The notes under the pieces: model-generated | What the model was told of the DNA's origin: nothing | The model's input: only the letters and a program-made list of their open reading frames with translations | Databases searched by the model: none | Program-made: the position numbers and the translations under genes | Part shown: in pieces, positions 55,032-64,000 of the stretch | Position numbering within the stretch: the stretch's first letter is position 1 | Layout of the letters: every line of letters begins with the position of its first letter | NCBI RefSeq assembly: GCF_002158905.1 | Contig: NZ_CP021431.1 | Coordinates: 124,001 to 188,000 of the forward strand | Length of the DNA: 64,000 nucleotides | Direction: 5' to 3' | Origin: Yoonia vestfoldensis | GTDB taxonomy: Bacteria; Pseudomonadota; Alphaproteobacteria; Rhodobacterales; Rhodobacteraceae

Positions 55032-57947
55032 ATGGCATCTTATCAGTCCCGGCAGCGCGATCCGCTTTTCGACAGCAATACGCAGGCCGCGTTGGAAAAA
55101 CGCAGCCGCGAATTGGTGGGCCTTGCACTGATCGTGGTGGGGGCCTTGTTCTCGGTGGTGATCGGGACCTATTCGCCCGATGATCCAAGCTGGATTTCCG
55201 CGACCGATGCGCCGGTGCAGAACTGGCTGGGCCATGTCGGGGCCTCGGTTGCGGCGCCTTTGATGATGGTGATCGGGCTGGGGTCGTGGATCATTGCCGC
55301 GACGCTGATTGCGGCGGGCCTGCGGTTTTTGTTTCATTACGGCCAAGACCGTGTGATCGGCCGCGCCATGTTTACCCCCGTGGTTGTCGTGGTGGCCTCT
55401 GTCTATGCCGCGACGCTGGCCCCATCGCAGGATTGGCCTGCCAATTTCGGCATGGGTGGGTTGTTTGGCGATACCGTGCTGGGCGTTTTGCTGACGGTTC
55501 TGCCGTTTGGCACCGTGTTCGGGGTCAAGTTTCTGTCGTTGCTGACTGCGATCGTGCTGGTGGCGCTGTTGACTTTCCTGCTGGGTTTCACCCGCCCCGA
55601 ATTGCGCAAGGGGCTGCGCTTTGTCATGCGCGGGACGGTGTTGATCTATGATTTCGCGCTGCGGATGATGGGCAAAGGTGCGGTTTTGTCGGCGCAGGGC
55701 GCGCATGTGGCGACGGCGGCTGTGCAGGCCCGCCGGGCGCAAAGCCGGATGTTTGCTGATCCGCAGGTGACTGATGAGCGCATCAGCCCGCAGGACCCCG
55801 CGATGGTCTCTGACTTCGAGAGCCGCTTGCGCGCGGCTGCCGTGGTGCGCGCGCGTCCCGCCTTTGCGACCGAGGAACCGCCTGTCACCGCCTCGCAGAT
55901 CCCTGCCGCGCCGCCGCCGCTGACAGCGCCGGCGCGTCATATGGCCCCCGAAGCCCCCCCCGCTGCGGGCGGGTTCCTGTCTGGCCTGTTGCGCCGCAAT
56001 GACCCGATGCCGCCGCCTGAATTGGTCACGCCTGAACCGCGTCTGACGGATGCCGAACCTTTGGCCGATACCGCCCGCGTCAGCGCGCGCATCGCCGATG
56101 CCATCCGCAGCCGCACCGCGCCTCCACCCGCGCCGACCGGTCTGCGGATCGAGCCGTCCCTGACCGCCGGGCGCGGGCCGAAGCCGCTGGTTTATGCGCC
56201 TTACCCGCCGCTGGTCGTGCCTGAACCGCAACAGGATGATGCGTTGTTCGACGATGCGGATGATGATGAGGATGATCTGTCCTATATGGCGACTCCGCAT
56301 ATGCCGGTTCCGCCTGCGCCAGCCTTTGTCGCGCCACATGCTGTCGTGCAACACCCGCCCAAACGCGCTGTGCAACCGTCGCGTCAGGCCGTGGCCGAGG
56401 CGCAGCCTGCGCTGAATTTCGATGATCCCTATGCCGATTACGAACGCCCGCCGCTGTCGCTGTTGACCAATCCGATCGAGATCCAGCGCCACCATCTGAG
56501 CGACGAATCGCTGAGCGAAAATGCCCGCATGCTGGAAAGCGTGCTGGATGATTACGGCGTCAAGGGCGATATCATCGCCGTGCGCCCCGGCCCTGTGGTC
56601 ACGATGTATGAACTTGAACCGGCGCCGGGCCTCAAGGCTAGCCGCGTGATCGGGCTGGCCGATGATATCGCGCGGTCGATGTCGGCTTTGTCCGCGCGGG
56701 TATCGACCGTGCCGGGCCGGTCGGTGATCGGCATCGAATTGCCCAATGAGAACCGCGAAAAGGTGGTGCTGCGCGAGATCCTGTCGCATCGCGATTTCGG
56801 TGATGGCAACCAGAAACTGCCGCTGGCTTTGGGCAAGGATATTGGCGGCGAGCCGATTATCGCGAACCTTGCCAAGATGCCCCATCTGCTGATCGCGGGG
56901 ACCACGGGGTCGGGCAAATCGGTCGCGATCAACACGATGATCCTGTCGCTGCTGTATAAGCTGACGCCGCAGGAATGCCGGATGATCATGATCGACCCCA
57001 AGATGCTGGAACTGTCGGTCTATGACGGCATTCCGCATCTGCTGTCGCCCGTTGTCACCGACCCCAAAAAGGCGGTTGTCGCGCTCAAATGGGTCGTGGG
57101 CGAGATGGAAGAACGCTATCGCAAGATGTCCAAGATGGGCGTGCGCAATATCGACGGTTTCAACGGCCGCGTGAAAGAGGCGCTTGCCAAGGGCGAGATG
57201 TTCAGCCGGACCGTGCAGACTGGTTTCGACGATGAAACCGGTGATCCGATCTTCGAGACAGAGGAATTCCAGCCGGAACTGCTGCCCTATATCGTCGTCA
57301 TCGTGGATGAGATGGCCGATCTGATGATGGTCGCGGGCAAGGAAATCGAGGCCTGTATCCAGCGCCTTGCGCAGATGGCGCGCGCCTCGGGTATTCACCT
57401 GATCATGGCCACGCAGCGCCCCTCGGTCGATGTCATCACCGGGACGATCAAGGCCAATTTCCCGACCCGGATTTCGTTTCAGGTGACCTCGAAAATCGAC
57501 AGCCGCACCATCTTGGGTGAAATGGGGGCCGAACAATTGCTGGGCATGGGCGATATGCTTTACATGGCGGGCGGGTCCAAGATCACCCGCGTCCACGGCC
57601 CCTTTGTCAGCGATGAAGAGGTCGAGGAAATCGTCAACCACCTCAAAGGCTTTGGGCCGCCTGAATATATGTCCGGCGTGGTCGAAGGGCCGTCAGATGA
57701 TCACGAATCCAGCATTGATCTGGTGTTGGGTCTGGGCGACGGGTCCGATCTGGAAAACGCGCTTTACGACACTGCCGTGGCAATCGTGATCAAGGATCGC
57801 AAATGTTCCACCAGCTATATCCAGCGCAAATTGGCCATCGGCTATAACAAGGCCGCGCGTCTGGTCGAACAGATGGAAGAAGAAGGCGTGGTCAGCGCCG
57901 CCAACCATGTCGGCAAACGCGAGATTCTGGTGCCGGAGCAGCATTAA
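55032..57947 (+). CDS. ftsK: DNA translocase FtsK
   Basis: A 971-residue septal DNA pump linking division to chromosome dimer resolution. Four to five transmembrane helices occupy about residues 30-195. A Pro/Ala-rich linker runs to about residue 460. The RecA-like motor domain has Walker [13 protein letters not shown] (from about 623) and Walker [15 protein letters not shown] (about 755). The C-terminal gamma winged helix ([31 protein letters not shown]) reads KOPS sites. Length and domain order are normal. It has GGAGA upstream of the ATG. Confidence 0.95.
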   Translation: MASYQSRQRDPLFDSNTQAALEKRSRELVGLALIVVGALFSVVIGTYSPDDPSWISATDAPVQNWLGHVGASVAAPLMMVIGLGSWIIAATLIAAGLRFLFHYGQDRVIGRAMFTPVVVVVASVYAATLAPSQDWPANFGMGGLFGDTVLGVLLTVLPFGTVFGVKFLSLLTAIVLVALLTFLLGFTRPELRKGLRFVMRGTVLIYDFALRMMGKGAVLSAQGAHVATAAVQARRAQSRMFADPQVTDERISPQDPAMVSDFESRLRAAAVVRARPAFATEEPPVTASQIPAAPPPLTAPARHMAPEAPPAAGGFLSGLLRRNDPMPPPELVTPEPRLTDAEPLADTARVSARIADAIRSRTAPPPAPTGLRIEPSLTAGRGPKPLVYAPYPPLVVPEPQQDDALFDDADDDEDDLSYMATPHMPVPPAPAFVAPHAVVQHPPKRAVQPSRQAVAEAQPALNFDDPYADYERPPLSLLTNPIEIQRHHLSDESLSENARMLESVLDDYGVKGDIIAVRPGPVVTMYELEPAPGLKASRVIGLADDIARSMSALSARVSTVPGRSVIGIELPNENREKVVLREILSHRDFGDGNQKLPLALGKDIGGEPIIANLAKMPHLLIAGTTGSGKSVAINTMILSLLYKLTPQECRMIMIDPKMLELSVYDGIPHLLSPVVTDPKKAVVALKWVVGEMEERYRKMSKMGVRNIDGFNGRVKEALAKGEMFSRTVQTGFDDETGDPIFETEEFQPELLPYIVVIVDEMADLMMVAGKEIEACIQRLAQMARASGIHLIMATQRPSVDVITGTIKANFPTRISFQVTSKIDSRTILGEMGAEQLLGMGDMLYMAGGSKITRVHGPFVSDEEVEEIVNHLKGFGPPEYMSGVVEGPSDDHESSIDLVLGLGDGSDLENALYDTAVAIVIKDRKCSTSYIQRKLAIGYNKAARLVEQMEEEGVVSAANHVGKREILVPEQH

Positions 57948-58049
57948 CGGATCGTTAAGCCATATTAATGCCATCAACCTCGCGTTTCATAGTGGATGGG
58001 TCCGCATGAAAGATGCGGCCTGCCAGTGTTGCTGCGTGAGGGTAAGGTT

Positions 58050-59162
58050 TTGGTTGATCGGACAATTTTTATTCTGCCAACGGCGCATGTCGCTGTTTCG
58101 AGTGGGCAACTGTCGGGCGTGACGCAAGGGACGGGGGCCCACCTTCTGGGCCAGACCATCACGCTGAAAAACAATAAGTGGGAAGCGGTGAACCTGACCG
58201 ACAGCACGGTCGATTCCGGGCGTGGTTCGAGCGCCTCGCGGACCGGATTGGAATTCAGCGATAACGACGGCCGGCAGCGGTTGAATGGCGAGCAAACCAT
58301 CGATGGCGCCACTTATGCCGATCGACTGGTCATCGAGAACGAATTTGCTCTGATAGTGCGTGACCCGGATGGCAATCTATACCGCCTGCTTGTCGTCAAT
58401 ATTCGTGAACCCCAGCCTTCATCGGCCACTTTTGCAACCGTCGAAGGGCTGGCCTTTGTCTCCAGCAGCACCGGCGGTTCTGCGGGGGGCTTTCCGCCGA
58501 TCAATGTGCCGCTGACGGTTTTTCAAAATATTGAAACGCCCTCTGACACTTATGCCAGCCTTGCCGCGCCGCCCTGTTTTGTCGCAGGCACGCAGGTGCT
58601 GACGCCTGACGGATATCGTTTGATAGATGATCTGGCTGTCGACGATCTGGTCATGACGCTGGATCACGGGGCGCAGCCGATCCGCTGGGTCGGTGTCGCG
58701 CGCCTGCCGATGGCGGTGCTGGTCAATGAACCAAAATTCCGGCCCGTGACAATCAAACAAGATGCCTTTGCGGCGGGCTGCCCGCATTGTGACCTGCGGG
58801 TCTCACCCCAGCACCGCATTCTGGTCACAGGCTGGCAGGCTGAATTATTGTTTGGCGAGGGCGATGTTCTGGTGCCCGCGATCAAGCTGGTGAATGACGG
58901 CACGATCCGCTCGGCCGGACCGGATGGGGATGTCACCTATATCCACCTGATGTTTGACTGCCACGAGGTGATCTGGGCCGATGGTCTTGCCAGCGAAAGT
59001 TTCTTGCCCGGACTTGTCGGCGCCACTGATGCGCCTGACACAAGGGCCGAACAGGATGCATTATTCCCGCAGATGGCGACAGAACAGGTGCCGCATCTGA
59101 CCGCGCGGCCCTGTATCTCGGATAAACGCACGCGGTTGCTGCGTGACAGCCTGACCCACTGA
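58050..59162 (+). CDS. Hint-domain (hedgehog/intein-like) protein
   Basis: A protein of about 370 residues. The N-terminal half is beta-rich (AHVAVSSGQLSGVTQGTGA, DRLVIENEFALIVRDPDG). The C-terminal half is a Hint domain opening with a nucleophile-like Cys in CFVAGTQVLTPDGYRLIDDLAVDDLVMT and ending CHEVIWADGLASESFLPG. Hint_2 proteins of this kind occur widely in Rhodobacterales as secreted or surface proteins with unknown role. No HN splice junction is seen, so protein splicing is unlikely. A TTG at 58050 behind GGTAAGG is chosen; the frame reaches 57996. Confidence 0.8.
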   Translation: MVDRTIFILPTAHVAVSSGQLSGVTQGTGAHLLGQTITLKNNKWEAVNLTDSTVDSGRGSSASRTGLEFSDNDGRQRLNGEQTIDGATYADRLVIENEFALIVRDPDGNLYRLLVVNIREPQPSSATFATVEGLAFVSSSTGGSAGGFPPINVPLTVFQNIETPSDTYASLAAPPCFVAGTQVLTPDGYRLIDDLAVDDLVMTLDHGAQPIRWVGVARLPMAVLVNEPKFRPVTIKQDAFAAGCPHCDLRVSPQHRILVTGWQAELLFGEGDVLVPAIKLVNDGTIRSAGPDGDVTYIHLMFDCHEVIWADGLASESFLPGLVGATDAPDTRAEQDALFPQMATEQVPHLTARPCISDKRTRLLRDSLTH

Positions 59163-59180
59163 CCACAGCGTCAGGATACG

Positions 59181-59212
59181 AAAAAACCCCCGCTGCTTGC
59201 GCAATCGGGGGT
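59181..59212 (-). terminator. Rho-independent terminator of rpsU
   Basis: On the minus strand ACCCCCG and CGGGGGT (59206-59212 and 59186-59192) form a 7-bp stem with a 13-base loop, followed by a T run (59186-59181). It also lies just behind the Hint-domain gene stop. Confidence 0.85.
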
Positions 59213-59238
59213 CAATCGTTTCAACAATCGGGGATGCT

Positions 59239-59445
59239 TTACAGCATGCCTTCGCGTTGCAGTTTCTTGCGCGCCAGCTTGCGCTGACGGCGGATCGCCT
59301 CGGCCTTTTCACGGGCTTTGCGGATCGACGGCTTTTCGAAATGTTGCTTGAGCTTCATTTCACGAAAAACGCCTTCACGCTGAAGCTTTTTCTTCAGAGC
59401 GCGCAACGCCTGATCGACGTTGTTATCACGAACACTTACCTGCAT
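59239..59445 (-). CDS. rpsU: 30S ribosomal protein S21
   Basis: A 68-residue bS21 protein: [41 protein letters not shown] and a basic tail. It aids start-site recognition of mRNA by the 30S subunit. The ATG at 59445 is directly preceded by a hairpin that partly takes in the ribosome-binding site. Monocistronic with its own terminator. Confidence 0.96.
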   Translation of the reverse strand: MQVSVRDNNVDQALRALKKKLQREGVFREMKLKQHFEKPSIRKAREKAEAIRRQRKLARKKLQREGML

Positions 59446-59459
59446 GTGGTTTTCACCAC
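59446..59459 (-). promoter_or_regulatory. Start-adjacent hairpin in the rpsU leader
   Basis: Read on the minus strand, GTGGT-GAAA-ACCAC touches the ATG. The 5-bp stem is perfect and the loop is a GNRA tetraloop. Its 5' arm overlaps the end of the AGAGGTGG ribosome-binding site, so it could control translation; that effect is inferred. Confidence 0.5.
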
Positions 59460-59551
59460 CTCTCTAAGTTGGATTTGCATAATTGCAGGAATTGGCCGTC
59501 TAGCAAAGTTGGGCTAGTTTGTCCAGTATGCCAACGAAGAGGAGGACCGCC

Positions 59552-60250
59552 ATGACACCGACCCCCACCCAATCGGTCAAGATCCAGCTGCTGGATGCGA
59601 TCATACCGCATGTGGCATTCGACGGCTGGGCGCCGGCCGCCTTTGACGCGGCCATCGCCGATAGCGGCGTGGACCCGGCTTTGGCGCGCAGCTTATGTCC
59701 GCGCGGTGCGATTGATCTGGCCATCGCCTTTCACGAACAGGGCGATCAGGCGATGGTGGCGGCGCTGCATGCGGCGGATCTGACGCATATGCGGTTTCGT
59801 GACAAGGTCGCCCATGCGATCCGCCTGCGCATCGCGGCCATCCCCGACAAAGAGGCGGTGCGGCGCGGGACGGCGCTCTTTGCCTTGCCGCATATGGCCG
59901 CCGATGGGGCAAGGCTGATCTGGGGCACGGCGGATCAGATCTGGACCGCGCTGGGCGACACATCCGAGGATGCGAATTGGTATACCAAGCGGCTGACCTT
60001 GTCGGGTGTCTATGCGTCGGTCGTGCTGTATTGGCTGGGCGATGACAGCACCGGCGGCCAGGCCACGGATGCTTTTATCGACCGGCGGATCGATGATGTG
60101 ATGCAGGTCGAAAAGGTCAAGGCGCGGCTGCGCGACAATCCGGTGCTGAAGCCGCTGACATTGCCGTTTGGCCGGTTGATGGCGGGGATCAAGGCGCCAC
60201 GCCGCAATATCGACCCCGACCTGCCGGGTATTTGGCGCGACCCGACATGA
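59552..60250 (+). CDS. COQ9 family ubiquinone biosynthesis protein
   Basis: A 232-residue COQ9 homologue, a lipid-binding accessory protein that supports ring hydroxylation in ubiquinone synthesis. Family marks are LLDAIIPHVAFDGWAPAAFDAA near the N-terminus (TetR-like helices) and the WYTKRLTLSGVYASVVLYWLGDDS block with the amphipathic lipid-binding part. The ATG at 59552 follows GAGGAGGA. Ends overlapping the quinone oxidoreductase start. Confidence 0.92.
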   Translation: MTPTPTQSVKIQLLDAIIPHVAFDGWAPAAFDAAIADSGVDPALARSLCPRGAIDLAIAFHEQGDQAMVAALHAADLTHMRFRDKVAHAIRLRIAAIPDKEAVRRGTALFALPHMAADGARLIWGTADQIWTALGDTSEDANWYTKRLTLSGVYASVVLYWLGDDSTGGQATDAFIDRRIDDVMQVEKVKARLRDNPVLKPLTLPFGRLMAGIKAPRRNIDPDLPGIWRDPT

Positions 60251-61230
60251 TGCAGGCCGTCGAGATTACCCAGCCGGGCGGGCCAGAGGTACTGGCCCTG
60301 ACCGAACGGTCGATCCCGCAGCCGGCCCATGATCAGGTCGTGATCAAGGTTGCCTATGCGGGTGTGAACCGGCCTGATGCCTTGCAGCGCGCGGGCCTCT
60401 ATAATCCGCCCGCCGGTGCCAGCGACTTGCCCGGTCTTGAAGCCGCGGGCGAGATTGCGGCCCTGGGGGCGGGTGTGACCGGTTGGAAGATCGGTGACAG
60501 GGTCTGTGCCCTGCTGCCCGGTGGCGGCTATGCCGCCTATGTTGCAACCGCTGCCGCGCATTGTCTGCCAGTGCCGGCCGGGCTGACGCTGGCGCAGGCG
60601 GCTTGCCTGCCCGAGACGTTTTTTACCGTCTGGTCCAATGTGTTTCAGCGCGGCCGCCTGCAGGCGGGGGAACGGTTTCTGGTCCATGGTGGCAGTTCCG
60701 GCATCGGGACCACGGCAATCCAGCTGGCGCATGTGTTCGGGGCGCGGGTTTTTGCCACGGCGGGATCTGACGATAAATGTGCCGCCTGTCTGGCTTTGGG
60801 GGCCGAGGCCGCCTTGAACTATCGCGAGGTCGATTTCGTCGCGCATATGAAACAGGCCGGGGGTGCCGATCTGATCCTTGATATGGTTGGTGGTCCCTAT
60901 ATCCAACGCAATCTGGCGGCTTTGGCGGATGATGGTCGGCTGGTGCAGATCGCATTCCTGCAAGGTCCCAAGGTGGAACTGAACCTTGCGCAGATGATGA
61001 CGCGTCGGCTGACCCTCACCGGATCAACGCTGCGCCCGCAATCCGACCTGGCCAAGGCGCGGATCGCCCAGGATTTGCGTCAACATGTCTGGCCATTGAT
61101 CGCCGCAGGGCGGGTGCGCCCGGTCATGGATCAGGCTTTCGCCCTGGCCGATGCTGCCGCCGCCCATGCGCGGATGGAAAGCAGCGCGCATATCGGCAAG
61201 ATCGTGCTGCAGGTTGCGGGGGAGCGCTAA
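60247..61230 (+). CDS. NAD(P)H-quinone oxidoreductase, zinc-independent MDR family
   Basis: A 327-residue medium-chain reductase of the PIG3/quinone reductase type. It has the GroES-like N-terminal fold (VVIKVAYAGVNRPDALQRAGLY) and NADPH motif VHGGSSGIGTTAIQLAHVFGARVFATAGS. The zinc ligands of alcohol dehydrogenases are absent. It is coupled to coq9 by an ATGA overlap (60247-60250). The physiological quinone or carbonyl substrate is unknown. Confidence 0.92.
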   Translation: MMQAVEITQPGGPEVLALTERSIPQPAHDQVVIKVAYAGVNRPDALQRAGLYNPPAGASDLPGLEAAGEIAALGAGVTGWKIGDRVCALLPGGGYAAYVATAAAHCLPVPAGLTLAQAACLPETFFTVWSNVFQRGRLQAGERFLVHGGSSGIGTTAIQLAHVFGARVFATAGSDDKCAACLALGAEAALNYREVDFVAHMKQAGGADLILDMVGGPYIQRNLAALADDGRLVQIAFLQGPKVELNLAQMMTRRLTLTGSTLRPQSDLAKARIAQDLRQHVWPLIAAGRVRPVMDQAFALADAAAAHARMESSAHIGKIVLQVAGER

Positions 61231-61297
61231 AATTTTTCGCAGAAAAATTTCATGCGGGCGGCAGCAAAATTTTTCGTAGAAAAATTTCCCGCCCGCG
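61230..61297. repeat. Two 21-bp palindromes, the second nested in a GC stem
   Basis: AAATTTTTC-GCA-GAAAAATTT (61230-61250) and AAATTTTTC-GTA-GAAAAATTT (61267-61287) are perfect 9-bp inverted repeats 37 bases apart. The second is also flanked by GCGGGC (61255-61260) and GCCCGC (61290-61295). They lie between convergent genes and may be a double terminator or protein-binding site. Confidence 0.7.
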
Positions 61298-61383
61298 GCA
61301 CCTGACAGATGTTTCCGCAGAGGGGCTTCAACCTGTCAGGGCAAAGCCAACCAGCGCCGCATGATCGCAAACCATCAGCTGGG

Positions 61384-61830
61384 TCATCTTTTGTAAGGGG
61401 CCATGCCTGCACGGGCCAGCGCATCGGCGCGTTCGTTTTCGGGGTGGCCCGCATGGCCCTTGACCCATTCCCAGCGGACCTGATGCCGCGCGGTGGCGAG
61501 GTCCAGTCGCTGCCACAGATCGACGTTCTTCAGCCCGCCTTTCTTGGTCCAGCCATTGCGTTTCCAGCCGTGAATCCACTTGGTGATCCCGTCTTTGACA
61601 TAGGCGCTATCGGTGACGATCGTGATCTCTGATTGGCGCGCCAGCGCCTCTAGCGCTGAAATGGCGGCCAGCAATTCCATCCGATTGTTGGTTGTCAGCG
61701 CCTCACCGCCCGAGAGCGGACGTTCTTTGATCACGCTATCGCCCTCGCGCGCGATCAGCAGCGCACCCCAGCCGCCGGGGCCCGGATTGCCTGAACAGGC
61801 ACCGTCCGTATAGGCGTAAAGATCCGCCAT
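61384..61830 (-). CDS. rnhA: Ribonuclease HI
   Basis: Cleaves RNA in RNA-DNA hybrids. A 148-residue RNase HI with the catalytic residues visible as D in [17 protein letters not shown] in [11 protein letters not shown] in [12 protein letters not shown] and the C-terminal D in [11 protein letters not shown]. The [16 protein letters not shown] basic protrusion of the E. coli-type enzyme is present. The ATG at 61830 overlaps the DUF3429 stop; the frame beyond it is not used. Confidence 0.95.
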   Translation of the reverse strand: MADLYAYTDGACSGNPGPGGWGALLIAREGDSVIKERPLSGGEALTTNNRMELLAAISALEALARQSEITIVTDSAYVKDGITKWIHGWKRNGWTKKGGLKNVDLWQRLDLATARHQVRWEWVKGHAGHPENERADALARAGMAPYKR

Positions 61831-62279
61831 CACAGCACCAGCGGCAGGAAGGACAGCACCACCAGCGCCGTCAGCAGGCTGCGCAGCTGCATCCACCAGC
61901 GCGGCGCAAGCCCCATCTGCCAGAAATGCCAATCCAGCAGCAGCAGGGCCAGAAACCCGACGATCAGGTTGACAGCCGCCCCCGTCGGCCCGCCCCCTGT
62001 CATGAAAAAGGCCCAAAGCGCGGGGATGACGGACAAGATATAGCTTGCGGTGGCAAGCCGGCCCGTGGCCTTGGTGGCAAAGCCCCATAACACGCCCGAC
62101 ATGAAGGACAGGATCACCGCACCATAGAATAATTGCACATAGGGGCCGATGAACCGCGGCCCAAACAGGGCTGCCCCCCAGAGACCCAGATCGGGGCGCA
62201 ACAATGTCAGCGCGCCCCAGAAAAACGGGATCAGCCCGGCAAGGCCAAGCAAAAGGGCGGATCGGGGAATGGTCTGCAT
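61830..62279 (-). CDS. DUF3429 family membrane protein
   Basis: A 149-residue protein with four or five hydrophobic helices (for example [71 protein letters not shown]). The FMSGVLWG and LLLDWHFW motifs are typical of DUF3429. Function unknown. Directly coupled to rnhA. Confidence 0.9.
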   Translation of the reverse strand: MQTIPRSALLLGLAGLIPFFWGALTLLRPDLGLWGAALFGPRFIGPYVQLFYGAVILSFMSGVLWGFATKATGRLATASYILSVIPALWAFFMTGGGPTGAAVNLIVGFLALLLLDWHFWQMGLAPRWWMQLRSLLTALVVLSFLPLVL

Positions 62280-62283
62280 CCGC

Positions 62284-63234
62284 TTAGGCCGGTTCCCGCA
62301 GCACGCGCGGCACTTTGAATTCGACGTCTTCCTTGGCGGTTTCCACCATTTCGACCGTCACGTCATAGCGGTCGCGGAAAGCGTCGATCACCTCGTTGAT
62401 CAGCACTTCGGGCGCGGATGCCCCCGCGGTGATACCCATCGAGGCGATGCCTTCCAGCGCGCGCCAGTCGATATCGGCTGCGCGCTGCACCAGTTGGGAA
62501 TAATTGCAGCCTGCCCGCGCGCCGACCTCGACCAGCCGTTTGGAGTTGGATGAATTGGGCGCGCCCACGACCAGCATCGCGTCGCATTTCGGGGCCATGG
62601 CCTTGACCGCTTCTTGTCGGTTGGTAGTGGCGTAACAGATGTCTTCTTTATGCGGGCCGATGATCGCGGGGAAACGGGCCTGCAGGGCCGCAACGATATC
62701 GGCGGTATCATCGACCGACAGCGTGGTTTGCGTCACGAAGGCAAGGCGCGCGGGGTCGCGGACCTGCACATGGGCCACATCCGCGACGGTTTCGACCAGC
62801 AAAACCTCGCCTTGCGGCAATTGCCCCATCGTGCCGATGGTTTCGGGATGGCCGGCGTGGCCGATCATGAGCATCTGCAACCCGTTATCGGCGTGGCGCT
62901 GTGCTTCGATATGGACCTTGCTGACCAGCGGGCAGGTGGCGTCGACATAGATCATCTCGCGCTGGGCGGCGGCGGCGGGCACGGCCTTGGGCACGCCATG
63001 CGCGGAAAAGATCACCGGGCGGTCATCGGGGCAATCATCCAGTTCTTCGACAAAGACGGCCCCCTGGTCGCGCAGCGCATCGACGACGAATTTGTTATGC
63101 ACGATCTCGTGGCGAACATAGACCGGCGCGCCCCATTTCTGGATCGCCATTTCAACGATCTTGATGGCGCGGTCCACGCCCGCGCAAAAGCCACGGGGTG
63201 CGGCCAGATAAAGGGTAAGGGGCGGTTTGGTCAT
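62284..63234 (-). CDS. ispH: 4-hydroxy-3-methylbut-2-enyl diphosphate reductase
   Basis: Last step of the MEP pathway, giving IPP and DMAPP. A 316-residue iron-sulphur enzyme with the cluster ligands C17 ([10 protein letters not shown]), C101 (DATCPLVSK) and C200 (ICYATTNRQ), plus [19 protein letters not shown] lies before the ATG. It ends four bases upstream of the DUF3429 start, so ispH, DUF3429 and rnhA form one operon. Confidence 0.96.
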   Translation of the reverse strand: MTKPPLTLYLAAPRGFCAGVDRAIKIVEMAIQKWGAPVYVRHEIVHNKFVVDALRDQGAVFVEELDDCPDDRPVIFSAHGVPKAVPAAAAQREMIYVDATCPLVSKVHIEAQRHADNGLQMLMIGHAGHPETIGTMGQLPQGEVLLVETVADVAHVQVRDPARLAFVTQTTLSVDDTADIVAALQARFPAIIGPHKEDICYATTNRQEAVKAMAPKCDAMLVVGAPNSSNSKRLVEVGARAGCNYSQLVQRAADIDWRALEGIASMGITAGASAPEVLINEVIDAFRDRYDVTVEMVETAKEDVEFKVPRVLREPA

Positions 63235-63301
63235 CGCTTTCTCCTGCTGGTGCCAGAGGTAAAGCCTGATGCCCTGCGGGTCCAGCCCTTGCCGCGCGCA
63301 A

Positions 63302-64000
63302 TCAGCGATTTGCCGCAGCGGTCAGCCGCCAGAACCGCAGCGGCAGGATGATGGCGACAAGGGTGATGCCGATCCCATAGCCGGCCCAGATGCCCAGCGG
63401 GCCAAGCTCTGCCCAGAACCCCAGCAGGGCTGCCAGCGGCAGCGCAAAGAACCAGTAGCTGGCCAGCGTCAGCCGCGTCGGCCAGACGAAATCCATGATC
63501 CCGCGCAGCGCACCCAGCGCGGTCGATTGCACCCCATCCGCGACCTGGATCAGGGCCACGATCACGAACATCGCGGTGGCAAGGGCAACAACCGCGCTGT
63601 CAGTCGATAGCGCAGCGGCGATCCGGCTGCCTGACAGGATCAGCGTGATCGTGACCGCGATCATCCAGGTCGTGACAACGCCGATGGCGGCTATGGCGAT
63701 GGGGCGCAGCCGTGTGGGATCACCGGACCCGCTGGCCTGTCCGATGCGGATGGCGACGGCCGCCGCCATGCCAAGGGGCAGCATGTAAAGCACGCCACCA
63801 ACGGCCTGCACGATCTGGTTGGCGGCCAAGGCGGTGGCGCCAAAGATGCCCAGCATCAGCCCGATCACGGCAAAGGCGGCCCCTTCACCGGTATATCCGA
63901 TGGCCAGCGGCAAACCGTCCCGGGCCAATCTGCGGCGCAAGGCCGGATCGGGCCGCGCGCGCAACAGCCCGTGCCGCGCCAGCCAGCTGATCGCGACCAG
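63302..64000 (-). CDS. MATE family efflux transporter (5' part outside window)
   Basis: The C-terminal roughly 230 residues of a MATE-type drug/sodium or proton antiporter. Six hydrophobic helices are visible with the family motifs [33 protein letters not shown] and [18 protein letters not shown]. The frame is open to the window end, so an N-terminal half is expected upstream of 64000. The first in-window ATG at 63964 is probably internal. Confidence 0.88.
   Translation of the reverse strand: MVAISWLARHGLLRARPDPALRRRLARDGLPLAIGYTGEGAAFAVIGLMLGIFGATALAANQIVQAVGGVLYMLPLGMAAAVAIRIGQASGSGDPTRLRPIAIAAIGVVTTWMIAVTITLILSGSRIAAALSTDSAVVALATAMFVIVALIQVADGVQSTALGALRGIMDFVWPTRLTLASYWFFALPLAALLGFWAELGPLGIWAGYGIGITLVAIILPLRFWRLTAAANR

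Noticed and set aside
54945..57641. An 898-codon open frame antisense to ftsK
   Set aside because: Mirror frame of a certain FtsK gene; composition is His/Arg/Gln-rich and no motif is present.

Overview
The window looks like a piece of a high-GC alphaproteobacterial genome of the order Rhodobacterales (Rhodobacter/Roseobacter type). The evidence is the isolated F1 ATP synthase operon atpHAGDC without F0 genes, the tamA-tamB pair, COQ9 and UbiH-type ubiquinone proteins, ycjX-ycjF, ftsK beside an aminotransferase, a DUF2793 protein, and a strong G/C bias in third codon positions. No rRNA, tRNA or CRISPR array was seen.

Positions 1-13652 are accessory DNA. They hold a SAM methyltransferase, a GNAT acetyltransferase gene split by a complete IS3-family element (1061-2386, 3-bp target duplication), and rsgA. 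A plasmid-type hypothetical pair (DUF6915/DUF6878), a BrnT-BrnA toxin-antitoxin pair and a type IIG restriction-modification gene broken by one missing base follow. The restriction gene is translationally coupled to a 38-codon ORF and a DUF6338 membrane protein, and a small Pro-rich ORF overlaps the end of the latter. Next come HicA-HicB, a ParA-type partition cassette with an AT-rich iterated control region, and an IS6-family element (12844-13652). The IS6 element has no target duplication and cuts off the 3' end of a GDP-L-fucose synthase gene, so its right edge is a junction between plasmid-like DNA and ordinary chromosome-type DNA.

From 13653 to the end the content is mostly core metabolism in short operons: gmd-fcl (GDP-fucose), a DUF2793 protein, atpHAGDC, and prs convergent with it across a shared terminator. 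Then come an isomerase and a hydrolase; ltaE-ycgN-ribF; a MaoC hydratase, a HAD phosphatase and Mn-pyrophosphatase; DUF2161, TraB/GumN and an unrecognised 327-residue protein; a PhoP/PhoQ-like two-component pair with a DUF2125 protein; ycjX-ycjF; truA; tamA-tamB; a hemerythrin protein; dapB; and rbfA with a glycosidase-domain protein.

The last part holds a Nudix hydrolase, a cnoX-like thioredoxin with a Lon-substrate-domain protein and a 59-residue Trm112 protein, a glycosyltransferase, a UbiH-like hydroxylase, an amidase, an aminotransferase with ftsK, a Hint-domain protein, rpsU, coq9 with a quinone oxidoreductase, rnhA with DUF3429, ispH and a MATE exporter that runs off the end.

The most interesting stretch is the restriction gene plus its coupled small ORFs and DUF6338 membrane protein (6388-10456). 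It sits between two toxin-antitoxin systems and next to a partition module, and may be a defence cassette with undescribed accessory proteins. Also worth attention are the IS6 junction, the candidate partition site, a start-adjacent hairpin before rpsU, and paired palindromes at 61230-61295. All family calls come from reading the sequence; no database search was run.
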